A DNA stretch of 64,000 nt from Celeribacter persicus (GTDB lineage: Bacteria; Pseudomonadota; Alphaproteobacteria; Rhodobacterales; Rhodobacteraceae). Positions within the stretch are counted from its first letter, which is position 1; each line of letters begins with the position of its first letter. This document shows, piece after piece, positions 27,703-35,862 of the stretch. A program made the translations under genes and the position numbers. The stretch lies in contig NZ_QAOH01000002.1 in assembly GCF_003050785.1 (NCBI RefSeq), positions 285,127 through 349,126 of the forward strand, read 5' to 3'. The notes below the pieces were generated by a model. That model was given only the letters and a program-made list of their open reading frames with translations. It was not told where the DNA came from and ran no database searches.

Positions 27703-28742
27703 CCCTTTTCCCCGCGCCCCTCCGACGAGCGCGCCCAGAGGTTGATCTTTTCCTCGTCCGCATGGGCGTCAATCAAGGCCAGTTCCTCTGCCGTGAAACT
27801 CAGATTGTCGAGCGCGCCGACGCAATCGACCACCTGCGACGGCTTCGAGGCCCCGATCAGCGCGGAGGTGATCCCGCCATCACGCAACACCCAAGCCAGC
27901 GCCATCTGCGCCAATGTCTGCCCACGCGCGCTTGCGATCTCGTTGAGCGCGTTGAGGCTCTGGATCGCGTGATCGGAAAGCATGTTCGGGTCGAGCGATT
28001 TGTGCTGGGTGGCACGCGACCCTTCGGGAATGCCCTTGAGATACTTGTTCGTCAGCATCCCCTGCGCCAGTGGCGTGAAGGCGATGGAACCGACGCCCAG
28101 GTCTTTCAAGGTGTCCTTCAACCCGTCGCGTTCCACCCAACGGTTGAGCATATTGTAAGACGGCTGATGGATCAGACAGGGCGTGCCGAGATCGTTCAGG
28201 ATCGCCACCGCCTCCCGCGTGCGCTGCGTGTTGTAAGACGAAATCCCCACATAAAGCGCCTTGCCCTGTCGCACGATGGCATCGAGCGCCCCCATGGTTT
28301 CCTCCAGAGGCGTGTCGGGATCGAAGCGGTGGGAATAGAAGATGTCGACGTAATCGACGCCCATGCGTTTCAGCGACTGATCGCAGGACGCCATGAGATA
28401 CTTGCGCGATCCCCATTCGCCGTAGGGTCCGTTCCACATCTCATAGCCCGCTTTCGACGAGATGATCATCTCGTCGCGGTAGCCCTTGAAATCGCTCTTC
28501 AAAATCTCGCCGAACGCCTCTTCGGCGCTGCCCGGCGGCGGGCCGTAATTGTTGGCGAGATCGAAATGGGTGATGCCAAGATCAAAAGCCGTGTGCAGAA
28601 TCTCGCGCTTCACCTGATGCGGCGTGTCATGGCCGAAATTGTGCCAGAGCCCCAGAGAGATCGCCGGCAGTTTCAGCCCCGATCGCCCACAGCGATTGTA
28701 GACCATCTTCTCATAACGTGTCTCTGCCGGAACATATGTCAT
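27699..28742 (-). CDS. Aldo/keto reductase, YghZ/GpR-like
   Basis: 347 residues from the ATG at 28742 (GGGAGAG upstream). This NADPH-dependent TIM-barrel reductase resembles E. coli YghZ (346 residues), which reduces glyceraldehyde 3-phosphate and other aldehydes. Hallmarks are ITHFDLANNYGPPPGSAEEAFG (with the catalytic Asp and Tyr), MIISSKAGYEMW, YVDIFYSHRFDPDTPLEETM and a late GASKPSQVVD (cofactor phosphate contact). It lies 11 bases after the isomerase and is co-transcribed with the mannoside genes; its substrate here may be a sugar-derived aldehyde. Confidence 0.9.
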   Translation of the reverse strand: MTYVPAETRYEKMVYNRCGRSGLKLPAISLGLWHNFGHDTPHQVKREILHTAFDLGITHFDLANNYGPPPGSAEEAFGEILKSDFKGYRDEMIISSKAGYEMWNGPYGEWGSRKYLMASCDQSLKRMGVDYVDIFYSHRFDPDTPLEETMGALDAIVRQGKALYVGISSYNTQRTREAVAILNDLGTPCLIHQPSYNMLNRWVERDGLKDTLKDLGVGSIAFTPLAQGMLTNKYLKGIPEGSRATQHKSLDPNMLSDHAIQSLNALNEIASARGQTLAQMALAWVLRDGGITSALIGASKPSQVVDCVGALDNLSFTAEELALIDAHADEEKINLWARSSEGRGEKG

Positions 28743-28753
28743 GGCGCTCTCCC

Positions 28754-29440
28754 TCACAGCCATTTGTCGTAATCGCTCACCAGAAGGTGGAGCGGTGGCG
28801 CATCCTCGTCAATTTGCGAAAACCGCCCAATGGGGTCGCGAAATATGTTGTCGGTGCGGTCGTCGTTCACATTCGACACCTCGCCGATCAGAACTTTGCC
28901 ACCCTCGCCCCAGAACGCATGCCAGTGCCACGGCTCAAGAGTGACGCTTTCGCCGGGGGCAAGCGCCAAATGCTCGCCCGGCTTCAACCGCCGCAACTGA
29001 CCGTCGGTCATCACTTCCACCGGTGCGCCCTCATCGAACCCGCCATCTTCCGCGCGGGTCCAGAGTTCCAGCACAAGGGTTCCGCCGCCCCGGTTGATGA
29101 TGTCTTCCGTCTTTTTGATGTGGTGATGCATCGGGCTGATCTGGTTCTCTTCCGAGATCAACAGCTTCTCAGCATACAAAGGCCCCATGCCCCGCGCCAC
29201 ATTGGCAGCATTGCCGTTGCGCAGCGTAAACAGAAACAGCCCGAGGTGCTCATAATCTCCCTGACCGTAATCGGTGATGTCCCAACCCATCATGTGATCG
29301 CGGATCATCGCGCCATCTGTCGCCACACATGCCCTCAGATCTTCGGGCGACAGATAGGCGAAGGGCGGCATCACGAAGCCGAAAGATTTCATGAAGGCAT
29401 CCGCCTCGCGGATGATCTCGTTGACGGTGGAACGCTTCAT
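28754..29440 (-). CDS. D-lyxose ketol-isomerase (also acts on D-mannose in the family)
   Basis: A 228-residue cupin-fold enzyme matching the size of characterised proteobacterial D-lyxose isomerases. The metal-binding cupin motif MHHHIKKTEDIINRGGG (His 105-107, Glu 112 region) and a second His in EPWHWHAFWG are present. Characterised members isomerise D-lyxose to D-xylulose and D-mannose to D-fructose. Its start overlaps the beta-mannosidase stop (ATGA), so in this operon conversion of released mannose to fructose is the natural reading. A link to the neighbouring xylose pathway through D-xylulose is a second possibility. Confidence 0.88.
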   Translation of the reverse strand: MKRSTVNEIIREADAFMKSFGFVMPPFAYLSPEDLRACVATDGAMIRDHMMGWDITDYGQGDYEHLGLFLFTLRNGNAANVARGMGPLYAEKLLISEENQISPMHHHIKKTEDIINRGGGTLVLELWTRAEDGGFDEGAPVEVMTDGQLRRLKPGEHLALAPGESVTLEPWHWHAFWGEGGKVLIGEVSNVNDDRTDNIFRDPIGRFSQIDEDAPPLHLLVSDYDKWL

Positions 29441-31848
29441 GGCTTCCCTCCCATGGTTGCGGAATAAAGGTCTCTCAGGGTGAAATTCACAGATTTTCCT
29501 GCCTCTTGTGGCGTAAAGACGATCTGTGCGGGCATCCCCGGCAAAAGCGTTACAGCATTGGCGGAGAACCGCCCCGGCACATCGGCTTCGAGCGCCACGA
29601 AAAGAGCAAGCGATTTCGCCTCCAATATCACCGAAATGTCACCGTCTTTCTCACTGATTGTCATGGAGATTTCAGGTTTCAAAAGCTCATATGATTTCCA
29701 CGGTTTCGGCGCATGGACATCGCCGCCCGCACCGCCGTCATACTGCCATGTGAACACGTAAATTTCATCCTCATGCAGCGTGCCTGCGGGCAGATCGAAC
29801 AGTTCCAGCGCCTTCGACGGCCAGGCAGACACCTCGACATCCGCCAAAGGCCGTACGCGCCCCGCCATATCGACGGCGGCAACCTGCACCGTCACATCGA
29901 TATTATCTCCGAAGTCATTGATAATTCTGAACACATCTCGTTTCTCTTCGGGCACAACCACGACCGAGATCGGCGCGTAAAACCGTTGCGCCATGTGATG
30001 TGAAAGCTTCCATCCCCCACCATAATCGAGCGTCGACCAACTCGCCACAGGCCATGTGTCGTTGATCTGCCAATAGAGCGTGCCCCAGCACGCGCCCTTT
30101 TGCGCCCGCCAAGCGGAGATCGCGGTCTTGAGCGCCAGCCCCTGCTGAATCTGGCTGAGGTAGATCATATCCCCGGCACTTTGCGGCAGGCGAAACTCCC
30201 GCATCATCGTGGTCACGATCCGCGCATTGCCGCCCGTATTTTTCTGATGGCTCTCCATCGCGGGCGAGGATGGGTTCAGATCGCCGATCCAGCGCGCATT
30301 CACATCGCGCGAGGGAAAGGACTGAAATCCAAATTCAGAAACAAAGCGCGGGCGCACCGCACGATAGGTCTCAAAAGGCTTGTTCTCATGCCAGACATCC
30401 CAGACATGCATGTCGCCCGAACCGCCCCTGTGCCAGGCATCGCCGAAATCAAGCGGTCCGAGCGAGGGCGAGGACGGCCACCAGTTCGCCTCTGGATCAA
30501 CCTCCCTGAGCGCCGCCTCGACACAGCGGTTCAGCCGGTCATAAGCCACCAGATGCCGGTCGCGCGCCGCCCCGCCTTCGGTCAACTCATCAAGCATGCC
30601 GATGATCTCATTGTCTCCGCACCAGAGCGCCAGACAGGCGTGATGCGACAGGCGCGCGACCTGCTCGCGCACCTCCGCCGCCACATTCGCAAGGAAATCC
30701 GCATCCGCCGGGTAAAGATTGCAGGCGAACATGAAATCCTGCCAGACCATGAGGCCCAGCTCGTCGCAAAGATCATAGAACCAGTCCGGCTCATAGCGTC
30801 CGCCGCCCCAGACCCGGATCATGTTCATATTGGCGTCCACTGCAGATTGCAGCAGTTCGCGCACCTTCTCCCGGTCGATCCGGCCCGACAAGGCCTCGGC
30901 CGGCACCCAGTTCGCCCCTTTGGCGAACACATCGCGCCCGTTGACCCGGAATTTGAACCCAAGCCCCTTGTCATCGCGCAGCGTTACATGCTCGATCCGC
31001 CTGATCCCGATCCGCCGGGTCGCCACAACCGCACCACAGCGCAGTTCCAGATCATGGAGCTTCTGCGCACCCTGCCCGGCGGGCCACCAGAATTCCGGCA
31101 CCTCGACGAAGAACTTCGCCTCCGCCACGCCGCCCTGAACCACCGCCTCGCGCGTGCGGTCCGCAAAACGCATCTCAACTGTCGCGCCCTCTTCGGCTGC
31201 CACCAGATGCGCCCGCACCGTCACGGAAACGCTCTCGCTCTCGATGTCATGATGCTCCTGCACCACCTCGACCCGCGCAAACCGGGTTTCCTTTGTGCTG
31301 CAAATACTCACGCCCCCCGTGACACCAAACGGTGCCAGCGCCGGGTTCCAGTCCCAACCGAAATCGCATTGCTGTTTGCGCAGCATGTTGATGTTGGGGA
31401 TCGGACAGTTGCCCTTGTGCCAGGGCACGTCAAACGGCTGCGCCGCCTGCCGCCGCGCCGCCTCCGCCACGACGGAGCGAAACCGCAGCGTGATCTCATT
31501 CTTTCCCGCACGCGCCACATCCGACAAATCCGCGCGCCAGGTGCGAAACGCGTTGTCGGCACTCAGAACGGGGTGTCCGTTCACGCTCACATCGACCTCC
31601 CCGTCGAGCCCGTCGAGCACCAGTTCCACCGCCGTTTCACGCAATGTCACCTTGCGCGACAAAACCCAGTCCCGCTCCGCGATCCAGCGCAGTGCCTCGG
31701 CATTGCGCGCCGCATACGGCTCCGGGATCAGCCCCGCATCCGCCAGCGCGCTGACCGCATCGAACGGCAGCGGCACGGTCAGATCGTGCCCCTGCCCATC
31801 CGAAAAAGCCCATCCCGTCTCAAGATGATGTTGCGAACCCTGTGTCAT
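29437..31848 (-). CDS. Beta-mannosidase, glycoside hydrolase family 2
   Basis: 803 residues from the ATG at 31848 (GGGAG upstream). It hydrolyses terminal beta-mannosyl residues from oligosaccharides. Domains in order: N-terminal jelly-roll sugar-binding domain, immunoglobulin-like domain, TIM barrel (about 295-570) and C-terminal sandwich. The general acid/base is Glu 414 in LWCGDNEI and the nucleophile is Glu 505 in RFVSEFGFQSFPS. MIRVWGGGRYEPDWFYDLCDE is typical of the subgroup. There is no signal peptide, so it acts in the cytosol on imported mannosides. It is first in an operon with the isomerase and reductase. Confidence 0.92.
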   Translation of the reverse strand: MTQGSQHHLETGWAFSDGQGHDLTVPLPFDAVSALADAGLIPEPYAARNAEALRWIAERDWVLSRKVTLRETAVELVLDGLDGEVDVSVNGHPVLSADNAFRTWRADLSDVARAGKNEITLRFRSVVAEAARRQAAQPFDVPWHKGNCPIPNINMLRKQQCDFGWDWNPALAPFGVTGGVSICSTKETRFARVEVVQEHHDIESESVSVTVRAHLVAAEEGATVEMRFADRTREAVVQGGVAEAKFFVEVPEFWWPAGQGAQKLHDLELRCGAVVATRRIGIRRIEHVTLRDDKGLGFKFRVNGRDVFAKGANWVPAEALSGRIDREKVRELLQSAVDANMNMIRVWGGGRYEPDWFYDLCDELGLMVWQDFMFACNLYPADADFLANVAAEVREQVARLSHHACLALWCGDNEIIGMLDELTEGGAARDRHLVAYDRLNRCVEAALREVDPEANWWPSSPSLGPLDFGDAWHRGGSGDMHVWDVWHENKPFETYRAVRPRFVSEFGFQSFPSRDVNARWIGDLNPSSPAMESHQKNTGGNARIVTTMMREFRLPQSAGDMIYLSQIQQGLALKTAISAWRAQKGACWGTLYWQINDTWPVASWSTLDYGGGWKLSHHMAQRFYAPISVVVVPEEKRDVFRIINDFGDNIDVTVQVAAVDMAGRVRPLADVEVSAWPSKALELFDLPAGTLHEDEIYVFTWQYDGGAGGDVHAPKPWKSYELLKPEISMTISEKDGDISVILEAKSLALFVALEADVPGRFSANAVTLLPGMPAQIVFTPQEAGKSVNFTLRDLYSATMGGKP

Positions 31849-31947
31849 TCCGTCTCCCGGCTCTTCTGTCTCACGGCTGCTTATGCCGCGTGGGGGCCCG
31901 GCGTGCAAAGCGGCACAAGGTCCCTGTTGGCGCTATCAGAAACAAGT

Positions 31948-31965
31948 TTTGACCCGGCAGTCAAA
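31948..31965. promoter_or_regulatory. Inverted repeat in the divergent mannosidase/TRAP region
   Basis: TTTGAC and GTCAAA flank a 6-base centre. It lies about 100 bases from each divergent start, so one bound regulator could influence both operons. Confidence 0.4.
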
Positions 31966-32008
31966 CATCTTTCAAAGCGTTTTGGCTCATCCACTTCCGG
32001 CTTTTTGC

Positions 32009-32038
32009 GGTTGACCGGCAAGGTGCAGCCGGTAAACC
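32009..32038. promoter_or_regulatory. 11-base inverted repeat just before the TRAP genes
   Basis: GGTTGACCGGC and GCCGGTAAACC are inverted with one mismatch and an 8-base spacer, ending 25 bases before the chosen dctQ start. It could be a repressor operator or a leader hairpin; it covers the region where the ribosome-loading leader begins. Confidence 0.5.
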
Positions 32039-32063
32039 CGTCACAGGAATGAGGGCGGTTCTC

Positions 32064-32576
32064 ATGTATCAGATACTGTCGAAACGGATCGGCCAACTGG
32101 CGCGGCTGACGGCCTATGCCGGCGGCATCGGGCTTTTCGCGGTGATCGCGGTCACCTGTGTCTCCGTCGCCGGTCGCGCACTCGGTGGGCTCGGCCTTGC
32201 TCCGGTGCCCGGTGATATCGAACTGGTGGGGCTTGGCATCGGTTTCGCCGTCTTCACCGCCCTGCCTTATGCACAATATTCCCGCGCCCATGCCCGTGTC
32301 GACCTGATCAAACCCGCGCTCGGGGCATGGCCCAACCGGCTCCTCGATCTTGCAGGCGATCTACTGATGTTCGGTTTCACAGCCCTTCTGACATGGCGGC
32401 TCTGGCTTGGCATGCTCGACAAGGCCGCTTATGGCGAGACCTCCTTCATCCTGCAAATCCCGCTGGTCTGGGGCTACCGCGCCGCCATGGCCGCGATGGT
32501 CGTCGCGGTGATTGTCGCGGGTTTCTGCGTGCTCCGTTCCGCCCGCGCGCTGATCCTGCCGGAGGCCCGCGCATGA
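32064..32576 (+). CDS. dctQ: TRAP transporter small permease (DctQ), second system
   Basis: 170 residues from the ATG at 32064, preferred over the ATG at 32049 because GAGGG lies 9-12 bases upstream. Four membrane helices with the conserved GDIELVGLGIGFAVFTALPYAQ segment identify DctQ. Its stop overlaps the large permease start (ATGA). Unlike the TRAP operon at the left end of the window, no binding-protein gene precedes or follows it. It is divergent from the beta-mannosidase operon, which suggests a mannoside or related sugar-derived substrate; this is inference only. Confidence 0.88.
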   Translation: MYQILSKRIGQLARLTAYAGGIGLFAVIAVTCVSVAGRALGGLGLAPVPGDIELVGLGIGFAVFTALPYAQYSRAHARVDLIKPALGAWPNRLLDLAGDLLMFGFTALLTWRLWLGMLDKAAYGETSFILQIPLVWGYRAAMAAMVVAVIVAGFCVLRSARALILPEARA

Positions 32577-33895
32577 GCCGCATCGAGATCGGCCTCTGGT
32601 CCTTCCCTGTCCTTCTGCTGCTCATCTTCCTGCGCATTCCGATCGGGGTCGCCATGGCGGTCGTGGGCTTTGGCGGCGCATACCTGCTCAATGGCAACTC
32701 CCTGATGATGCTGAGCCAGCTCAAGCATCTGACCTATGGCGAGTTTTCCTCCTATTCCTTCTCGATCATCCCGCTGTTCCTGCTGATGGGTCATTTCGCC
32801 ACTTTGGGCGGCATGTCTGCGGGACTGTTCAAGGCGGCGGAAACATGGCTCGGCCATCGCAAGGGCGGCGTCGCCATGGCCGCCGTCGGGGCCTGCGCGG
32901 GGTTCGGTGCGATCTGCGGCTCGTCTCTGGCCACCGCCGCCACCATGGGCAAGACCGCCCTGCCGGAGTTGAAACGCTACGGTTATTCCGGTCGCCTTGC
33001 TTCTGCCTCGTTGGCGGCGGGCGGCACTCTGGGCATCCTGATCCCGCCCTCCCTGATCCTCGTGATCTATGCCATGCTGGCCGAAGAGAATATCGCCAAG
33101 CTCTTCCTCGCGGCCTTCATCCCCGGCCTCATGGCCGCAATCGGCTACATGATCTGCATCTCGATCTATGTGCGCATCCGCCCCGATTGCTGTCAAAGCC
33201 GCACCCGTGCTCCCTGGCCGGAACGTATCGCCGCACTGATCAGGGTCTGGCCGGTGATCGTCATCTTCGGCATGGTCGTGGGCGGCATCTATCTCGGCAT
33301 ATTCACCCCGACCGAAGGAGCCGCCGTGGGCGCAGCGGGCACCGGCCTCGTGGCCTTGCTCTCCGGCGATCTGTCGTGGCGCGGCATGGGCGAAGCGGTG
33401 CTGGAAACCGCCGCCTCGTCGGGCATGATCTACCTGATCCTTCTGGGGGCGAAGATGTTCAACAATTTTCTCGCGCTTTCCGGCCTGCCCATGGCCGCCG
33501 CAGGATGGGCCGAGGGGCTGACGCTGTCACCATGGCTCATCCTCACAGCCGTCCTGCTGATGTATCTCGCCTTCGGCTGCGTGATGGACAGCCTGTCGAT
33601 GATCTTTCTCACCATCCCGGTCCTCTACCCAATCATGGCGGGGCTGGATTTCGGCCTGCCGCCCGGCGAGTTCGGCCTCTGGTTCGGGGTCATCGTGCTG
33701 ATCGTGGTCGAGGTCGGGCTGATCACCCCGCCCGTTGGCATGAACCTCTTCATCATCAACGCGCTCGATCCTGAGGTGCCGATCTCCGAGACCTTCAAGG
33801 GCACGCTGCCTTTCGTCCTCACCGATCTGATCCGCGTCGCCATCCTCGTGACCTTCCCGGTGCTGACGCTGGGCCTTGTGCGGCTGGTGTACTGA
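32573..33895 (+). CDS. dctM: TRAP transporter large permease (DctM), second system
   Basis: 440 residues from the ATG at 32573. It is a 12-helix TRAP channel with IPIGVAMAVVGFGGAYL, the mid-protein GTLGILIPPSLILVIYAMLAEE and the late LITPPVGMNLFIINALDPEVP, all DctM signatures. Sequence and motif details differ from the DctM at 437-1762, so the two are distant paralogues rather than a recent duplication. It ends the transcript, and a strong terminator follows 90 bases downstream. Confidence 0.92.
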   Translation: MSRIEIGLWSFPVLLLLIFLRIPIGVAMAVVGFGGAYLLNGNSLMMLSQLKHLTYGEFSSYSFSIIPLFLLMGHFATLGGMSAGLFKAAETWLGHRKGGVAMAAVGACAGFGAICGSSLATAATMGKTALPELKRYGYSGRLASASLAAGGTLGILIPPSLILVIYAMLAEENIAKLFLAAFIPGLMAAIGYMICISIYVRIRPDCCQSRTRAPWPERIAALIRVWPVIVIFGMVVGGIYLGIFTPTEGAAVGAAGTGLVALLSGDLSWRGMGEAVLETAASSGMIYLILLGAKMFNNFLALSGLPMAAAGWAEGLTLSPWLILTAVLLMYLAFGCVMDSLSMIFLTIPVLYPIMAGLDFGLPPGEFGLWFGVIVLIVVEVGLITPPVGMNLFIINALDPEVPISETFKGTLPFVLTDLIRVAILVTFPVLTLGLVRLVY

Positions 33896-33984
33896 TACCA
33901 TTTCAAAAGTGGCATGGCTTTGGACTTTATCGCCTCTTCCTCTCTCGCAGATTTCTGCCATTAACCCCACAGATACAAACAGTA

Positions 33985-34013
33985 AAACGCCCTCCCGATT
34001 GGGGAGGGCGTTT
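33985..34013. terminator. Strong bidirectional terminator
   Basis: AAACGCCCTCCC and GGGAGGGCGTTT form a perfect 12-pair stem with a 5-base loop. It separates the second TRAP system from the converging SulP gene. Confidence 0.88.
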
Positions 34014-34034
34014 AGATGTTACATTCGTGCGATC

Positions 34035-35789
34035 TCAGGCCGCGTCGGTTTCGCCCGGCGGGGTCGTCACATCCCCCAAAGCCTTCATCGCCGCGAACTG
34101 GCTCAGGAAGACCTGCCCCGTCAGGTCATGCAGGAAATGCGAGCGTTGCAGGCGATCCATCACCGGGCCTTTGACCTCGGACAGATGCAGCTTGATACCG
34201 CTGTCCGCCAAACGCTTGTTGACCTCTTCGAGCGCTTCCAGAGCCGAGCTGTCGATCTCGTTCACCGCGGGACACATCAGCACCACATGCTGGATCGCCT
34301 TGTCCTCGGCCACCCGGTCGAGGATGTAATCTTCAAGGAAACGCGCATTGGCGAAATAGAGGCTCTCGTCGACGCGGATCGTCACCATCTCCGGCGTGGT
34401 CAGCACCTCGTGGCGCTTGATGTTGCGGAAATGCTCGGTCCCCGGCACCAGACCCACCTCCGCGATATGCGGCTTCGAGGTCTTGTAGAGGTGCAGCGCG
34501 ATGGACAGGATCACCCCCGCCGACACGCCCACCTCAACACCGGAGACCAGCGTCAGAACGATGGTGGCGAGAACGGCAGTGAAATCGGCTTTCGAATAGC
34601 CCCAAGTGGTCTTGAGAATCTTGAAATCCACCAGAGACAGCACGGCGACGATGATGGTCGCGGCCAGCGTGGCCTGCGGCAGGAAGTAGATCAGCGGCGT
34701 GAGGAACAGCGCCGCGATTGCGAGACCCACGGCGGTGAATGCTCCCGCAGCCGGAGTTTCAGCACCCGCATCGAAGTTCACGACAGAGCGGGAAAACCCG
34801 CCGGTGACCGGAAAGCCGCCGGTGAAGGCAGCGCCGAGGTTGGCAGCGCCCAGACCGATGAGTTCCTGATCCGGGTCCACACGCTGACGTTTCTTGGCGG
34901 CAAGCGTCTGGGCGACCGAAATGGATTCCACAAAGCCGATGATCGAGATCAGCAGCGCCGGGATGAAGAGCTGTTGCAACAGTGCCAGCGAACTGATCGG
35001 CCATGTGAAAGGCGGCAGGCTTTGCGGCACTTCACCGACGATGCGCACGCCGTGCTGGTCGAGGCGGAGGACACCGACGACCAGCGTTGTCACCAGAACG
35101 GCAGCCACGGGCCCCGCCTTCGTCACCACATCGGCGAGACGCGGCCCGAGACCGGCTTTTCTCAGGAGCGGTTTGAGGCCCTTGCGCACCCAGAACAGGA
35201 AGGCCGTCGCCAGAACCCCGATCACCAGCGTGATCCAGTTGATTTCACCCAGATGGGTCCAAAGGCTTTCGAGCAGATGGATGAGTGTGTGGCCACCCGC
35301 GCTGACGCCGAGAATGTGCTTGAGCTGGCTCGCCGCGATCAGGATGCCCGAGGCCGTGATGAAGCCCGCGATCACCGGGTGCGACAGGAAATTTGCCAGA
35401 AACCCGAGCCGGAAAAGCCCGAGCCCCACCAGCATCGCCCCCGACAGGAAGGCGAGCGTGATGGCGGCGGTAGCGTACCCCGCCGTGCCTTGCTCGGCCA
35501 CTTGACCGACGGCGGCGGCGGTCATCAGCGAAACCACGGCGACCGGGCCGACAGCCAGAGCCCGCGAAGTGCCGAACACCGTGTAGAGCATGATCGGCAC
35601 GATGGATGCGTAAAGCCCCGCCTCCGCCGGAAGCCCGGCGAGAAGCGCATAGGCCAGCGATTGCGGGATCAGCATGATCGTCACAATGATCGCGGCGATA
35701 CCGTCATTGGCAAAAGCGTTGGCGTTGTATTTGGAGCCCCAATCGAGAATGGGGAGGTAGCGTTTCAAAAGACGCGGATCGAACGACAC
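34035..35789 (-). CDS. SulP-family anion transporter with STAS domain
   Basis: 584 residues from a GTG at 35789 with AGGACAGG upstream; an ATG at 35858 would add 23 residues. It has 10-14 membrane segments with the SulP signature DGIAAIIVTIMLIPQSLAYALLAGLP and a second-half QELIGLGAANLGAAFTGGFPVTGGFSRS-type region. A cytoplasmic STAS domain follows (about residues 450-570, with VLMCPAVNEIDSSALEALEEVN). Family members move sulfate, bicarbonate or other anions. As the last gene after persulfide-oxidising enzymes, sulfate or sulfite movement is the best guess. It is 73 bases after the SQR gene. Confidence 0.88.
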   Translation of the reverse strand: MSFDPRLLKRYLPILDWGSKYNANAFANDGIAAIIVTIMLIPQSLAYALLAGLPAEAGLYASIVPIMLYTVFGTSRALAVGPVAVVSLMTAAAVGQVAEQGTAGYATAAITLAFLSGAMLVGLGLFRLGFLANFLSHPVIAGFITASGILIAASQLKHILGVSAGGHTLIHLLESLWTHLGEINWITLVIGVLATAFLFWVRKGLKPLLRKAGLGPRLADVVTKAGPVAAVLVTTLVVGVLRLDQHGVRIVGEVPQSLPPFTWPISSLALLQQLFIPALLISIIGFVESISVAQTLAAKKRQRVDPDQELIGLGAANLGAAFTGGFPVTGGFSRSVVNFDAGAETPAAGAFTAVGLAIAALFLTPLIYFLPQATLAATIIVAVLSLVDFKILKTTWGYSKADFTAVLATIVLTLVSGVEVGVSAGVILSIALHLYKTSKPHIAEVGLVPGTEHFRNIKRHEVLTTPEMVTIRVDESLYFANARFLEDYILDRVAEDKAIQHVVLMCPAVNEIDSSALEALEEVNKRLADSGIKLHLSEVKGPVMDRLQRSHFLHDLTGQVFLSQFAAMKALGDVTTPPGETDAA

Positions 35790-35862
35790 GGCGTGCCTGT
35801 CCTTTCTGTTCTGGTCATCGGGCAAAGAGGATAGGGGCGAAGCTCGCGTCCGCCCCACGCTC

